64,000 nt of DNA from Phoenix dactylifera (Eukaryota > Streptophyta > Magnoliopsida > Arecales > Arecaceae). A program made the translations under genes and the position numbers. The notes under the pieces were generated by a model, which was given only the letters and a program-made list of their open reading frames with translations, was not told the DNA's origin and ran no database searches. This document shows positions 16,360-28,525 of this stretch, one piece after another. The stretch lies in contig NC_052399.1 in assembly GCF_009389715.1 (NCBI RefSeq), forward strand, positions 7,504,585 through 7,568,584, written 5' to 3'. How positions within the stretch are numbered: position 1 is the first letter of the stretch; the number at the start of each line of letters is the position of its first letter.

Positions 16360-17923
16360 TACAAGAATTACAAATAGTTCAAGGAGGTGCAATTTGGGCC
16401 CCATGATTTTAAGCTGCACATCATCTGAATAAATCGCTCTGATGGTGATTGGGTGACTGAATGTGGTTTCGTTCGAACCATCAAGGCCTTCGAAGGAAGC
16501 CATCGCCAGATCCTCAGAAGGGGTAACTAATGTAAGTGTATATGTACTGTGTGAGGAACCTAAACAGATAGCCCTAAAGTGGGGTCCCTTTCCTTTTCTC
16601 ACAAAATGTTTGTACTAGTATCTTCATCAATTCGTCGTGCTGTTCAAGGAAAATGAAACCTTGTTAAGAAAATCCAACACCCTTCATCCTAGGATATGCA
16701 TCAAGTTAGCATCATAGTGCTAGTTGCACAAAGAAATTAACTAAAAAGTCAGTCCTCCTATACGCTAAACTAATCGTGCAAACCACAATTTTCAACATAG
16801 TTGTGATTTACAATACATGGGTACCAGTACCGTGGTGGAGATTAAAAAGAATTAAGGATGGTGATAGCATTTCTCAAAAACACCAATGCCAAATATATGG
16901 AGAACTTATAAGTCTTATGTTGTCTCCTTTTCTATATCATTTTGTATATTTTAGGCCTTTTTCTCCTTTTGAGAAATGAGTGGCCCTTCACTTTTGTAGT
17001 TAAGACGCCATTCTTGATATAGAAATCATGATTATATATATACATCTGGGATGCAAATGTAGCAATCATGGAATGATCGAAAATAATCCAAGAGAATCAT
17101 CAAACTCGATGTGAACTTACTCTAGCTATTGTAGGGTAGATTGGACAAGGTCCAAAAGTGAAATCTGCCATATCAAGAAGCTAAACCATATGGAAAATTT
17201 CTAAAGGTCCTAACTTGCTCGTACGGCATCCGATTGAGATACTCTTTTTTTGAAATTGAATAATTTTTTGAACTCTATGATGTAGTGCCATTCTATAAAG
17301 GCATAGTATATTGAATAATAAGGGCCAAATTTCATCATTTGAATCTCGAAATGGGCCAACCAAAATAAAATTTTTCTTTTCAGAAAAATTTGATTAGACA
17401 TATGCCTCAATCTGAAAAAAAAATAGATAAAATAATTGAAGATAAAGTTGATGTATAAGTTGAGATATACCCTTTTTTCAGAATTATTTTTACTAATCAT
17501 GTCTACTTCAAGAAAGCCATAACCTTTTTTAGTAGAAGAGAAGTCCAACCAATGTTGCACAAGGACGGACCTCAATTATGTAAATAGAGGTTATATAACT
17601 TAATTTTATGATTGATTAATGAAAAAAATAAGGAACCCTATTTTCACCAATTTTTTATTCTGAAAATTTTATGTTTAGAGATTCAAGTTGAGTAAATCGA
17701 AAAAATTTTTACTTTCTCCCTAACAATATTGGATCATTTTCTAAGATATTACCCATTTTTTTGTTGGTCTTGGAGAATATTGATATAGATATAATTGATA
17801 TTTGGTACATCATGCATAGTTTGCTAGACGTATCAATGAAAAATCATACTATTGTTTGTTCGCTCCTTGTTTAAATGGAAACCTTTTGTTCCTGCATCAT
17901 AGATGTTTAATTAGAAAATATCA
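16359..17923. other. Intron 4 filler, AT-rich, nothing recognised
   Basis: No exon, transposon end or RNA gene could be supported here. Confidence 0.4.
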
Positions 17924-20353
17924 TGTGAAGGCTCAGTCTGGGCCAGATCCACTCAATCAGCCCGACCTGAGGCCTGGCCCACGGAGGGGCGAAGCGCAGA
18001 AGACTCCCAAAGGGAGTCTTCTTCTCCTTCAGTGACTTTCACTAGGAGTCGGAGTCCTAGGGTTGTCGGGACCCTAGGGCTCCTCTATAAAAGGAGAGCT
18101 CTCTCCCTCCAAAGCTCTCTATTCCGAGCAAATCTTCCTTTTTTTCTCTCCTTTTTTTTCGTTGAGTTTATGGCTGCTCGTTGTTGTGCTCGCCGAAAAT
18201 AGAGGTTGTCGGACGCCGCTGGAGCTGAGGTAAAGCCCTATCCTTCCTCCCCTTTTCTTTCTCTTCTTTCCATAACCCGACATCACGACCACCAGCTGAG
18301 GAATCGATTGAAAATCAGACCCCTTATATTTTCTCTATTTTTATCGATCCTTCTTTTCCTTTTTCAATCACTGCCGCCACCGGCGTTCATCACTGAAAGC
18401 ACTAGCCCCTTCCCCGCATCTGCCTTGACCCCCAACCGTCGACGAGCGGGCAGGGATCCAAGGACAACCGAGCTAAAATTTTTTTGTTCGATCCTACTTT
18501 GGGTTGAATTCAGTCGGCCGGCCCCCGCAACTGGCTGCCCGCCGCCTTGCCGGCACCATGGCCAACCACCAATCTGCCCTCTGCCTTCCCTCTATTTACC
18601 AAAAAAGAAGAAAGAAAGAAATGAGAAGAGAAGAGAAGAAAAGAAGAGAAGAAGAGAAGAGAGAGAACCATCCCTCTCTTTCTCTCTCTTGTGTCCTCTC
18701 TCTTCTCTTTGTTTCTATCTCTACTTTCTCTCTAGAAGGTTTATGAAATCCAGTATGGGTTCATGTCGACCTGATCTACGAATCTAAGTTGACTCCTATA
18801 AAGAGCCCTGATCCGCCTTGGTGCCCGGGCTGTCTATTAGACCGATCAGCCCAATCCTATTGAATATCCCTCAAACTCCTATTGATGAACCATGTTGATT
18901 GATCTTGGACTGGTTAAATTTGATTCGTTTAGCAAAATATCTAGATTTGACCCACACGAAACTAATGTATGCTTGGTCAAGTCTTCTCATATTATTTTAT
19001 TAAAGTCATCAATTAGAATTAATTTCATTGTTAATATTTTAAATAGGTCTAGCAGAGTCGTCTAGTGAAGTCTGACAGTCTAAGACAAAAGAGGTATGCC
19101 TTATACTCGTTACTAATTTTCAAATTTTTACTTATTTTTGGTATTATGAAAATATGAAAATAGTATTAAATGTTGATGACATTATATTTTTTTAAAAAAA
19201 TTAAGGATCAAGCATACGATATTATAACACTCATGATTTATTGCGAAATACTTGATCCATGATTATTTTACCGTTAAGCACCATTTGTGAACTATGAGCT
19301 CCATATTTATAAAAATTATATTTTTGTTATTAAAAAAATAATTTTATGATTATTCTACTATTAACTGCTTATTTATCGGCTATGAACTGTATAAAGCCAT
19401 TTAGTGTTTTATTCATGTATGATTAAAAAAATATGACTTAATAAATATTATTTTAAAAACTATGGTAAAAAGGCTCTCAGATAGCTATGTATAGCCTCAG
19501 AAAGTGAGGTAGATCGACATTTAGTTCCATATGACCCTGCCAGTGGGTAATAGTAGTTGGCATACGATCTTGCCAGCACGTAATAGTAGTTGGCATACGA
19601 CCCTGCCAGCGGATAACAGTAGTTGGCATACGACCCTACCAATGAGTAATAGTAGTTGGTGTTTGTTGATTACGTCCCTGTCACGAGTATAATAGTAACC
19701 TTAGCATTTAGTCTAAGAATAGTAATTTGACTAATAATATGGTTAATGGTAAATGATTTATGAATTTATTTATTCTATACATCAGAAACCATGTTTATGA
19801 AATATGTATAATTTATGCATGCGTGATTGGCTTTATGATCTATTTTAACATACTGTATTATGAAATACTTTATTTTGTAATGTCTATTATTTTTTTAAGA
19901 TGATGTATTGACATACAAAACCTTATGCTTGATCCGGTAAGGTAGTGAAAGATTTACTTACTAAGCTGTGTCCCTCATGTACCTCTAATTTTTATTTTTC
20001 TCTCTCCAAGTGAATGGGATCAGTAGGGACAACGGTTGCTTGGAGTTCGCGCTAGCAAGCTTGGCGATTTTATAGAAAAATTTTAGTATTTTAAATTGGC
20101 TATGCATTTGTAGTCAACGATTTTTTGAATATTGAAGATTACAGGTTTGGTATTTATGTTTGGATTTAGAAGCTCTGAACTAGTAGTGGTTGCATTTAAT
20201 GGATAATGAAATTGGATTCGTATTTATTCTATTATATTTGACATGGAATTGAAAGCTAAATGTAATATTGGCTTCATGTTATCATGAGTTGTTCTCAGTA
20301 GCACGGCCACGTCATGCTCCGGATCTGGGGCATGACAATTATGGTATCAGAGC
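17924..20353 (+). mobile_element. Long LTR (~2.4 kb) with Met-type primer site, likely solo/truncated Ty3 element
   Basis: It begins TGTGAAGG at 17924 and ends ...CATGACA at 20337. A TATA box (CTATAAAAGG, ~18085) sits ~160 bp in, as in LTR promoters, and a perfect TGGTATCAGAGC primer site follows at 20342-20353. No gag/pol follows: the sequence runs straight into the family-T internal region and LTR. The ORF at 18206-18787 is low-complexity and unsupported. Confidence 0.5.
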
Positions 20354-20629
20354 GGACCTGATCCATAATCTATGTGGAATAGGGAATACTGCAACATAGA
20401 TATATTGGGGCCGATCGTAGTGCTTATGATTAAATTTGAATGGATTTAAACTCTTAGCCTGACGAGGACGTCAGAGCTTAAACAGAGGAGTATGTGAGGA
20501 CCCGTGCGGGCGTGTGTTTAGTCCCATATTGACTATTCGTTGGATAAATCTTGGATACTTATACAGGATCAAAAAATCTAAATAATACCTTCTGGCTAGC
20601 CATTTTGGGTGAGAACTTGGGTTGTTACA
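20342..20629 (+). mobile_element. TRIM-like element, family T, copy 4 (PBS, internal domain and 3' LTR)
   Basis: The internal region 20342-20494 matches the internal domain of copy 3. A 135 bp LTR (20495-20629) with the TGAGGACCCG start follows. No 5' family-T LTR precedes the primer site; the 2.4 kb LTR stands in that position. Confidence 0.6.
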
Positions 20630-21398
20630 TAACATATCCTAATTGTGCCATTCTTGCAACTATGCTTATATTAACCTTTGTTAATATGGATAAAACAAAA
20701 ATAGCTTTGCATGCATTAATATAGTTCGGGGCTAAAAACTGATTGGCACCTTAAGAATAGAAAATACCATAGCAGGCTTTTTCTCTTTCTTCTCTTTATC
20801 CTTGGGATCAGGTCTTTAAAGACACACTACGAACCCCAGATCTACCATGACCACAAGCCCAAAACCCTCTTACCCAATCGCAACCGCAAAACCCAGTGCA
20901 AGCTCCACCCAGACCCGCTTATAACAACGCTGCGCCTCCGACCAATTATGATCCTCAGCCTCAGCTAAGCCTGAGCGGCCCTCACAAAATTTTATGTCAC
21001 ACTTCTTGCGTCACAAACACGTTCAGATCACACACGTTTGAAGTGGAGAAAACTTGACGAGAAATCATTTTTTTAAATAATTTTTGCATATATGATTGAC
21101 ATGTTTATGCAGCGTAAATAAATAATTGAATGCATGAAATTCGGTGTGTTGACCAACAGAGATTTATTATTGGACTAGGATTTTCTCAAAACTTATGAAA
21201 GGACTTTTAGGGTTGTTTCTGTTTGTTTCTAGTGTAGATGGAATACATGGGACAAAAGTTCGGGGTATAGACCAACAGAGATTTGTTTAGTCAAATAGTT
21301 TTTTCTCAAAATGTTAGGAATTCAGCACTATTTTTATAGGTTACAGTAACTTCGTATATAATATCGTGATCAAAAGACTTTTGGCTGGTTTCTCTTTG

Positions 21399-22058
21399 TG
21401 TTGTCAGGATCAAGCGCTACCATTACACCAAAACCAACCGGTGTTAGTGAAGGCGCAACTCTATTTCCTTAAACCCCACCAAAGGCAGCGCTACGAGTCG
21501 ACTCCGACCAAGGCCTCGCCCAACCCCGGACTCCGACCTGGCCTCGCCATGGGTTCAGGGACCCCTCAGGTATAACCCACCTACTAACCAGGCCATCGCC
21601 GTTGGCAGGCGGCAGGACATGCTGACAGTGACCCTCCCTGTGCTGCTCAGGGACCCCACGGGTATGGCCCGCACAGCGGCCGAGTATGTCCAACATTCCC
21701 CCCCCAACGCGATGCCTGGGTTTCGAACTCGAGACCTCTGGCTCTGATACCAGTTGTCAGGATCAAGCGCTACCATTACACCAAAACCGACCGGTGTTAG
21801 TGAAGGCGCAACTCTATTTCCTTAAACCCCACCAAAGGCAGCGCCACGAGTCGACTCCGATCAAGGCCTCGCCCAACCCCGGACTCCGACCTGGCCTCGC
21901 CATGGGTTCAGGGACCCCTCAGGTATAACCCACCTACTAACCAGGCCATCGCCGTTGGCAGGCGGCAGGACATGCTGACAGTGACCCTCCCTGTGCTGCT
22001 CAGGAACTCCGCGGGTATGGCCCGCACAGCGGCCGAGTGCGGCCGAGTATGTCCAACA
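21399..22058 (-). mobile_element. Complete miniature LTR element (TRIM/SMART-like), family U
   Basis: Two nearly identical ~300 bp LTRs (21399-21695 and ~21752-22058) flank an internal domain of only ~56 bp. On the minus strand that domain holds a TGGTATCAGAGC primer site directly after the upstream LTR and a G-rich polypurine tract (TTGGGGGGGGAA) directly before the downstream LTR. A 5 bp target duplication CTTTG lies at 21394-21398 and 22059-22063. There is no coding capacity, so it must move in trans. High LTR identity suggests recent insertion into ARID-HMG intron 4. Confidence 0.85.
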
Positions 22059-22475
22059 CTTTGTTTTCAAGTGCAGAAAGGTCCATGTAGCAGGCACAGA
22101 CTTACACGTATATATGAGATGGTGGACGTGCTCGTAGTCGTTTTTTCTTCTTCTCGGACAACGAGCACGTCCAGCATGAGATATGCAGCAAGTTAACACC
22201 TCTATTATATTCAAAACCTATCCACTTATGCGCGAAGAAAAACCATCGCAACCCAAGGAGCTGATAGTATATAGTGACCAAAACTTTCTAGTTATAAATC
22301 AAAAGCTCAGACCATGGTTGAAAAATTGCGTAAACATCTAGTATCTAGATTTCTTTTTTAACAAAGCATCAAGAGGGTAGAAAATGAATTAGTTTAACTA
22401 CTTGACTTATGGTCCATATATCATTGTGACATATCGGGAGTTCTATGTCTCAAGCTGTTTTTACTTTCATGAATT

Positions 22476-23577
22476 CTTTAAGATAATTCTACATTTTTAC
22501 TGCTTTGGTTACTTAATGACATATCTAATCCTACTTTAGATTTTCTACTGATCAAATATTGAGAACTTACTCGATCTGCTGTTGATGGCTTCAGAGTTGC
22601 ATCATTTTACTCTTTAAGATAATTCTACATTTTTACTGCTTTGGTTACTTCATGACATATCTAATCCTCCTATCGATTTTCTACTGATCAAATATTGAGA
22701 ACTTACGCCACCGTTGATTGCTTCAGAGTCGCATCATTTTACTCTTTACTGCTTTGGTTACTTCATGACATATCCATCCTACTTTGGATTTTCTACTGAT
22801 CAAATATTGAGAACTTACTCCACTGTTGATTGCTTCAGAGTCGCATCATTTTACTCTTTAAGATAATTCTACATTTTTACTGAATTGGTTACTTCATGAC
22901 ATATCTAATCCTCCTATAGATTTTCTACTGATCAAACATTGAGAACTTACTCCACTGTTGATTGCTTCAGAGTCGCATCATTTTACTCTTTACTGCTGTG
23001 GTTACTTCATGACATCTAATCCTACTATAGATTTTCAACTGATCAATACTCCGTTGTTGATTGCTTCAGAGTCGCATCATTTTACTCTTTGAGATAATTC
23101 TACATTTTTACTGCTTTGGTTACTTCATGACATATCTTATCCTACTATATATAGATTTTCTACTGATCCAATATTGAGAACTTACTCCACTGTTGATTGC
23201 TTCAGAGTCGCATCAGTTTGCTCTTCATTTGTTTACTTCATGACATATCTAATCCTACAATAGATTTTCTACGGATCAAATATTGAGAACTTACTCCGCT
23301 GTTGATTGCTTCCGAGTCGCATCATTTGACTCTTTAAGATAATTCTACATTTTTACAGCTTTGGTTACTTCATGACATATCTAATCCTACTATAGATTTT
23401 CTACTGATCAAATATTGAGAACTTACTCCACTGTTGATTGCTTCAGAGTCGCATCATTTTACTCTTTACTGCTTTGGTTACTTCATGACATATCTAATCC
23501 TACTATAGATTTTCTATTGATCGAATGCTGAGAACTTACTCCACTTTTGATTGCTTCAGAGTCGCATCATTTTACCG
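22476..23577 (+). repeat. Dimeric tandem repeat array ending in ARID-HMG exon 5
   Basis: Eight upstream units plus the exon edge itself. Each carries GATTGCTTCAG followed by AGTCGCATCATTTTAC, which is the splice acceptor and first codons of exon 5. Positions of the CAG: 22592, 22724, 22836, 22968, 23067, 23203, 23312, 23444 and the true site 23557. Spacing alternates ~132 and ~110 bp, so the higher-order unit is a ~244 bp dimer of a long form (with AAGATAATTCTACATTTTTAC) and a short form. Confidence 0.9.
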
Positions 23578-24274
23578 TGACTGGATCAATCGATAGGAAA
23601 TTCAAGTACGGTTATTTTGTGACGGTGAAGTTTGGCGGTGAGACACTGAACGGAGTGCTCTTTCATGTCGAGCAGCCTGGAGAGGCTTCATCCTCTGCAT
23701 CTGTTCTGCCTCCTGTGAACGTCGCCGCAGCGAACGGTACCCCGACCGAAGTGAAACGTAGGAAGAAGAGAAGGTGCAGAAGCTCTGACCCTGCGCACCC
23801 GAGGCCGAGCAGGAGTGCGTACAATTTCTACTTCGCTGAACAATATTCCAAGCTTAAAGCTCTCTATCCTGAGAAAGATAAAGAATTTAGTAAAATGATA
23901 GGAGAGTCCTGGAGGAGCCTCAATGCAGAAGAAAAAAAGGTGACTGTATATACTAACCTCTTTTGCTTCTATAGATGATGAACTTGATGTACCAACTAGT
24001 TAGCTGACATTTAAGTTGCTACTTAAAAAAAAATGTTATTATGGAATACCAGCTTTACATGCTTGGATGGTTTTTGACAGGCATTTTTACTGTTGAGATG
24101 TTTCTAGCTTCCACTTGTGTTCTCTTTTTCCAGGTGTATCAGGATCGCGGAGTGGAAGACAAGGAGCGATACAGGAGGGAAATGGAGGAGTACGGGGAGA
24201 AGCAGAAGCTCCAGCAGTCGAAGGAAGTCACGGAGGAGGAGCTGTTCAACGCGAAAAATGGTAAACCTGAATGA

Positions 24275-24700
24275 ATGGAGTTGGGGTCGTCAAGTTGCGA
24301 GGAGGGTTACTAAGCACATGGAAGAGGCGTTGTGAGGAACCACAGGCAGCGTTCGCCTCTTGGTGGTATCTGTTGGCTAGTTTCTGTGTTTCGACAGCGG
24401 AGTAGTTTTGCTGGTAGTGTTCTTATGAAGCATTTGTATACCGACTGCTTAAGATTACCTTGTCTTTTGGCAATGGAACTTTATAGGTTCAGATCATATT
24501 ATGCATAGGGGATAGTGGGACCTGCAAACCGAACTACGTCCCATGACGTAGTCTTGGATCTTTTTCTCTTTTTTTTTTTGGCGAAGGATCTTGGATCGCA
24601 GTTAAGAAAAAATAATTGTACCTGATAACTAGGAAGAATAATGTAAAATAAATACCTTCAGATAGAGATGAACTTGCCATAGGCCTTATTGGGAGAAAAA
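24275..24700 (+). other. 3' flank of the ARID-HMG gene
   Basis: Sequence after the stop codon, presumably holding the 3' UTR. Nothing else is seen before the Ty3 element starts. Confidence 0.4.
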
Positions 24701-25370
24701 TGGACCACTCCACAAATATAATTAAAGCACCCAAATCCAATAGCAAGGCTGAGCTCATGCAGGCTGCCAAGCTCAGAAGGTTGAGCACAGAAGGTCGAGA
24801 CCAGAAGGCCGAGCTCAGAAGGCCGACCTCATCGTCCACATACTACGGCCATGCCCTGCAGCAGCCTCACCGCACCATGCTTTACTTACCAGCCACGCCA
24901 CGACATATCAACTAGGGACCATACCCTGCTACGACTGTCAACGTCTCACCATTCTCAAGAATGTACTGCACTGCACGCCACAAGTAAGCTCTGGCTACAT
25001 GCCATCTCGTCCCATGATGGAAACAGGCCATCCACGACAACTCATTACTTCCACGCCCACGTCGAATCGTGACGGTAACCCATTAATTCGTCCAGTCACA
25101 TCACAGGTAACCCTGGCACTCCCCCTATAAAAGGGGAGCTTCTCCCTCTAAAAAGGGGGGGACTTCTACATACAGTCCATCTCCTTCTCCAAAATTAAGC
25201 CTCCCTCTGACTTAAGCATCGGAGAGCCGGCGCCGGAAACCCTGGCCACCAGCTTCTTGCAGGTTTTCCGGAGGACGTCGCGCACCAGCCGGACCGCCAT
25301 TCGTCGATTCTCGTGCCGGAGCTCCTTCTCCTCAGTGGACGGCCGTCCCCGGGTCCAATTTCCAGCAACA
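24701..25370 (+). repeat. 5' LTR of the 24.7 kb Ty3 element
   Basis: The left boundary is approximate, the right boundary well set by the CAGCAACA end next to the primer region. Confidence 0.65.
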
Positions 25371-25397
25371 GTTGGCGCTAGAGGAAGGGCCCGAGTC

Positions 25398-26845
25398 ATG
25401 ACCATGAAGCTAAGGAGCAAAGGGGCCTCCAACGCCTTCCGGCGTCCCGCACCAAGTCCTAGACACTCAATCCAGAACTCGCCACCAAGGCCTCCAGCGG
25501 ATCAAGTCCCTCAGGTCCAACCAGAGGAGTTCAACCTACTTGTTCAACAAGTACAAGCACTCACTGCGGCCGTTCGAGGTCTACAGCAAGTAGAAGACCA
25601 CCGTCTACTCCCTCCTCACGAGCATGAGTCCTCAGGATGCCGCTCGCAACATCATTTTTCTGTAGAGCGTCGCCACCAGCAAAGCTCCCACCGAGCTCGA
25701 CCTTCGAGCCGGGAGGGCTTGTCGCGCGTCTATTATCCTGCGAGCTCGCGCCGAAGCCTGACGCCTCAAGCCCGGGAGCACCCATCTAAGGCGGGGCCTG
25801 CCCCATGCCGAGCTGCAACAGGTGTCCCACCCGAGCTCGGCAGAAAGGTCGAGAAACTCGAGCGGCAGATCGAGGCGATCCACAGCCAGAAGGCAAGGCG
25901 TAAAGATGACTTTGAGTTCACCACCAAGTCACCTTTCTTTCGCCAGATCGAAGATGAGCCGGTCCCACCGAGGTTCAAATGCCTCAAATAGAGCCCTACA
26001 ACGGGACCACCGACTCTCTTGACCACTTGGAGAACTATCGAGCCCTTATGGCATTGCAAAGGTCCTCGGAGGCCGTGCTCTGCAAAGCCTTCTCTGCAAC
26101 CCCCCGAGGAGCGGCTCGGCTTTGGTTCTCCGGTCTGAAGTCAAGCACTGTGTTCTCCTTTGAGCAGCTCGGCAGGCAGTTCGCTGCCAACTTCGCTGCC
26201 AGCCGACGCCAGCGGCGAACATCGGATTCTCTCCTCAATATCAAGCAAAAGGAAGGAGAGTCCCTTAAAGACTACATCGACCGTTTCACCGCTGCAACAT
26301 GGGAGGTTCGCGATCTCGACCAGTCAATTACAATGTCAGCATTGAAGACTGGAGCTCGGTCCTCCAAATTTGTCTTCTCGATTGAGAAGAGCTTCCCTGC
26401 CGACTTTGTTGAAATGTTGGCCCGAGCTCGCAAGTACACCAAGGCTGAGGAAACCATGGCCTCTCGGCGGGAAGCAGCCGAACGACCTGCCAAGATGCAA
26501 AAGAAGCACCCCGAGGAGCGCTCCCAACTAAGCAGCAGATCCCCCTGGCGCGAGGAGAATCCTCCTCGGCCCAAAAGTCCAGCTCGGCAGATGTTTTCCC
26601 TCCAAAAATTCGAGGAATACACTCCTCTCACATCCACCCGAGCCGAGATCCTCATGGAGATTGAGGGTCGGGGCTACCTCCGATCTTCCCTAAAAACATG
26701 GCCGTCAGAGTTGCAGAAGCACTCGAAGAAGTACTGCTGCTTCCACCGAAATTACGACCACGACACGGAAGATTGCTACCGGCTCCGTGACGAGATCGAG
26801 GCACTCATCCACCAAGGTCGACTGGGTCGGTTCGTCCGTGACTAA
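25398..26845 (+). pseudogene. Ty3/gypsy gag, broken by a frameshift
   Basis: Frame one runs from ATG 25398 to a stop at 25989-25991. The downstream frame starts at 25979 and runs to 26845. The two read as one family protein if a one-base slip near 25976-25980 is assumed. The second part carries a capsid-like gag domain (PF03732 type; ARLWFSGL, FAANFAASRRQ, LKDYIDRF) and a Cys/His knuckle-like segment (CCFHRNYDHDTEDCYRL). It packages element RNA. In this element it is non-functional as read. Confidence 0.8.
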
Positions 26846-27029
26846 AAGGAGGGAGCCAGAAGAACGGAACCCAGAGCCCCCTTTATGAAGACCAAAAGGG
26901 TGTTGAAACCCCTCATAGCCATACTGTAGTTATTGCAAAGTCTAACGTAAAAGGACTTGTGGATAATAAAAGCACTACGGACATCTTGTTTCTTGATGCC
27001 TTCCAATAGTTGTAAAACAACTGGAGAAG

Positions 27030-27257
27030 ATGAGCAACCCTCTGGCCGACTTCACAGAAGGTCCCATACCGGCGAAAGGGGTTATCGGCCTGCTAATTAC
27101 GGTTGTGCGCGCGACCCGAGAGAGTACTGTGAAGCTAAACTTTCTTGTAGTCCAGGTCGGCTCGGCCTTCAACGCTACTATTGGCCGACCAGACGCTCTC
27201 CGAGCTGCGATCCCTATCTGCCACCCCCTCGTGCAGTACTCCGCTGGCCGAGCTTAA
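27030..27257 (+). pseudogene. Ty3 protease remnant
   Basis: The translated piece (FTEGPIPAKGVIGL, then SAFNATIGRPDALRAA) matches the C-terminal half of the retropepsin region of plant Ty3 elements. The catalytic Asp-containing part is missing. Confidence 0.55.
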
Positions 27258-27422
27258 TATGAAGAAGAAGACTCTCTCAATATAGCTCCTATATACTACA
27301 TGTCGACGACTTTGTGGCCTTGGGGGGCAGTGGCGCAGCCCAGAACTCAACGCCTGCCCCTAAGGGTCTCCAACGACTATCCGCCGGTGCTGAGCCAAGT
27401 CTTGAGGGACTTTGGAGCTCGG

Positions 27423-27530
27423 GAACCGTCAAAATGCCTCCAAAAGGTACAAGACGTCGCTTCGGCTTTAAATAATTTCAATATTCAATATATTTCCAGG
27501 TCGGAGAAGGCAAAAGCTGACCTGCAAAAA
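27423..27530 (+). pseudogene. Ty3 RNase H remnant
   Basis: A short stretch (LQKVQDVASALNNFNIQYIS) resembles the end of an RNase H-like domain of plant Ty3 elements. Everything between it and the protease piece has been deleted. Confidence 0.5.
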
Positions 27531-27540
27531 TCTACATCTC

Positions 27541-27770
27541 CAACGTCGCCCCGATCTGAGTGGGGGCGCACGGTCGCCAACGGACAAGGTCTGTCGTCTC
27601 CGGATATCTACATCTCCAATGTCGCCCCGATCTGAGTGGGGGCGCACGGTCGCCAACGGACAAGGTCCGTCGTCTCCAAATATCTACATCTCCAACGTCG
27701 TCCCGATCTGAGTGGGGGCGCACGGTCGCCAACGGATAAGGTCCGTCGTCTCCGGATATCTACATCTCCC
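27541..27770 (+). repeat. 76 bp tandem repeat, three copies
   Basis: Units start at 27541, 27617 and 27693 with period 76, just before the 3' LTR of the Ty3 element. Confidence 0.9.
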
Positions 27771-27774
27771 TACT

Positions 27775-28525
27775 GAGTCGACCACAAACCAAAGAATGCC
27801 TAACTGCATGAGAGGCCGAGCTCAGAAGGCCGAGACCAGAAGGCTGCCGAGCTCAGAAGGCCGAGACCAGAAGGTCGAGCTCAGAAGACCGAGCACAGAA
27901 GAATGTCGAGCTCAGAAGGCCGAGATCAGAAGGCCGAGCTCAGAAGGCCGAGCACAGAAAGCCGAGCTGACCTCAGAAGGCCGACCTCATCGTCCACATA
28001 CTGCGGCCATGCCCTGCAGCATCCTCACCGCACCATGCTTTACTTGCCAGCCATGCCACGACATATCAACCAGGGCCCATACCCTGCTACGACTGTCAAC
28101 GTCTCACCATTCTCAAGAATGTACTGCACTGTGTGCCACAAGCAAGCTCTGGCTACACGCCATCTCCTCCCATGATGGAAACGGGCCATCCACGGCAACT
28201 CATTACTTCCACGCCCACGTCGAATCGTGACGGTAACCCATTAATTCATCCAGTCACATCACAGGTAACCCTGGCACTCCTCCTATAAAAGGGGAGCTTC
28301 TCCCTCTAAAAAGGGGGGGTTCTACATACAGTCCATCTCCTTCTCCAAAATTAAACCCCCTCTGACTTAAGCATCGGAGGGCCGGCGCTGGAAATTTCGG
28401 CCACCGGCTTCTTGCAGGTTTTCCGGAGGACGTCGCGCGCCAGCCGGACCGCCGTTCATCGATTCTCGCGCCGGAGCTCCTCCTCCTCAGCCGACGGATG
28501 CCCCCGGGTCCAATTTCCAGCAACA
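27775..28525 (+). repeat. 3' LTR of the 24.7 kb Ty3 element
   Basis: Collinear with 24701-25370. The first ~200 bp are expanded by repeats of a GCCGAGCTCAGAAG-like 14-15 bp unit. Confidence 0.7.

Larger units (their letters stand above)
24701..28525 (+). mobile_element. Internally deleted Ty3/gypsy element (Tat-like), plus strand
   Basis: LTRs at about 24701-25370 and 27775-28525 share long collinear sequence, including the CCCTATAAAAGGGG promoter (~25125 and ~28282) and the GTCCAATTTCCAGCAACA end. A GGCGCTAGAGGAAGG primer region follows the 5' LTR. The inside holds a gag with one frameshift, then only scraps of protease and RNase H, so reverse transcriptase and integrase are gone. The LTR 5' parts differ in the number of short GCCGAGCTCAGAAG units. 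No clear target duplication was found. Confidence 0.8.

Noticed and set aside
16241..16602. ORFs with Arg-Glu or Leu-Ser runs
   Set aside because: Produced by the (GA)n microsatellite.
22476..23577. CRISPR-like regular repeats
   Set aside because: The whole 244 bp dimer is repeated with no unique spacers, in a plant intron.
24117..24335. Arg/Ser-rich ORF
   Set aside because: Shifted-frame reading of ARID-HMG exon 6.
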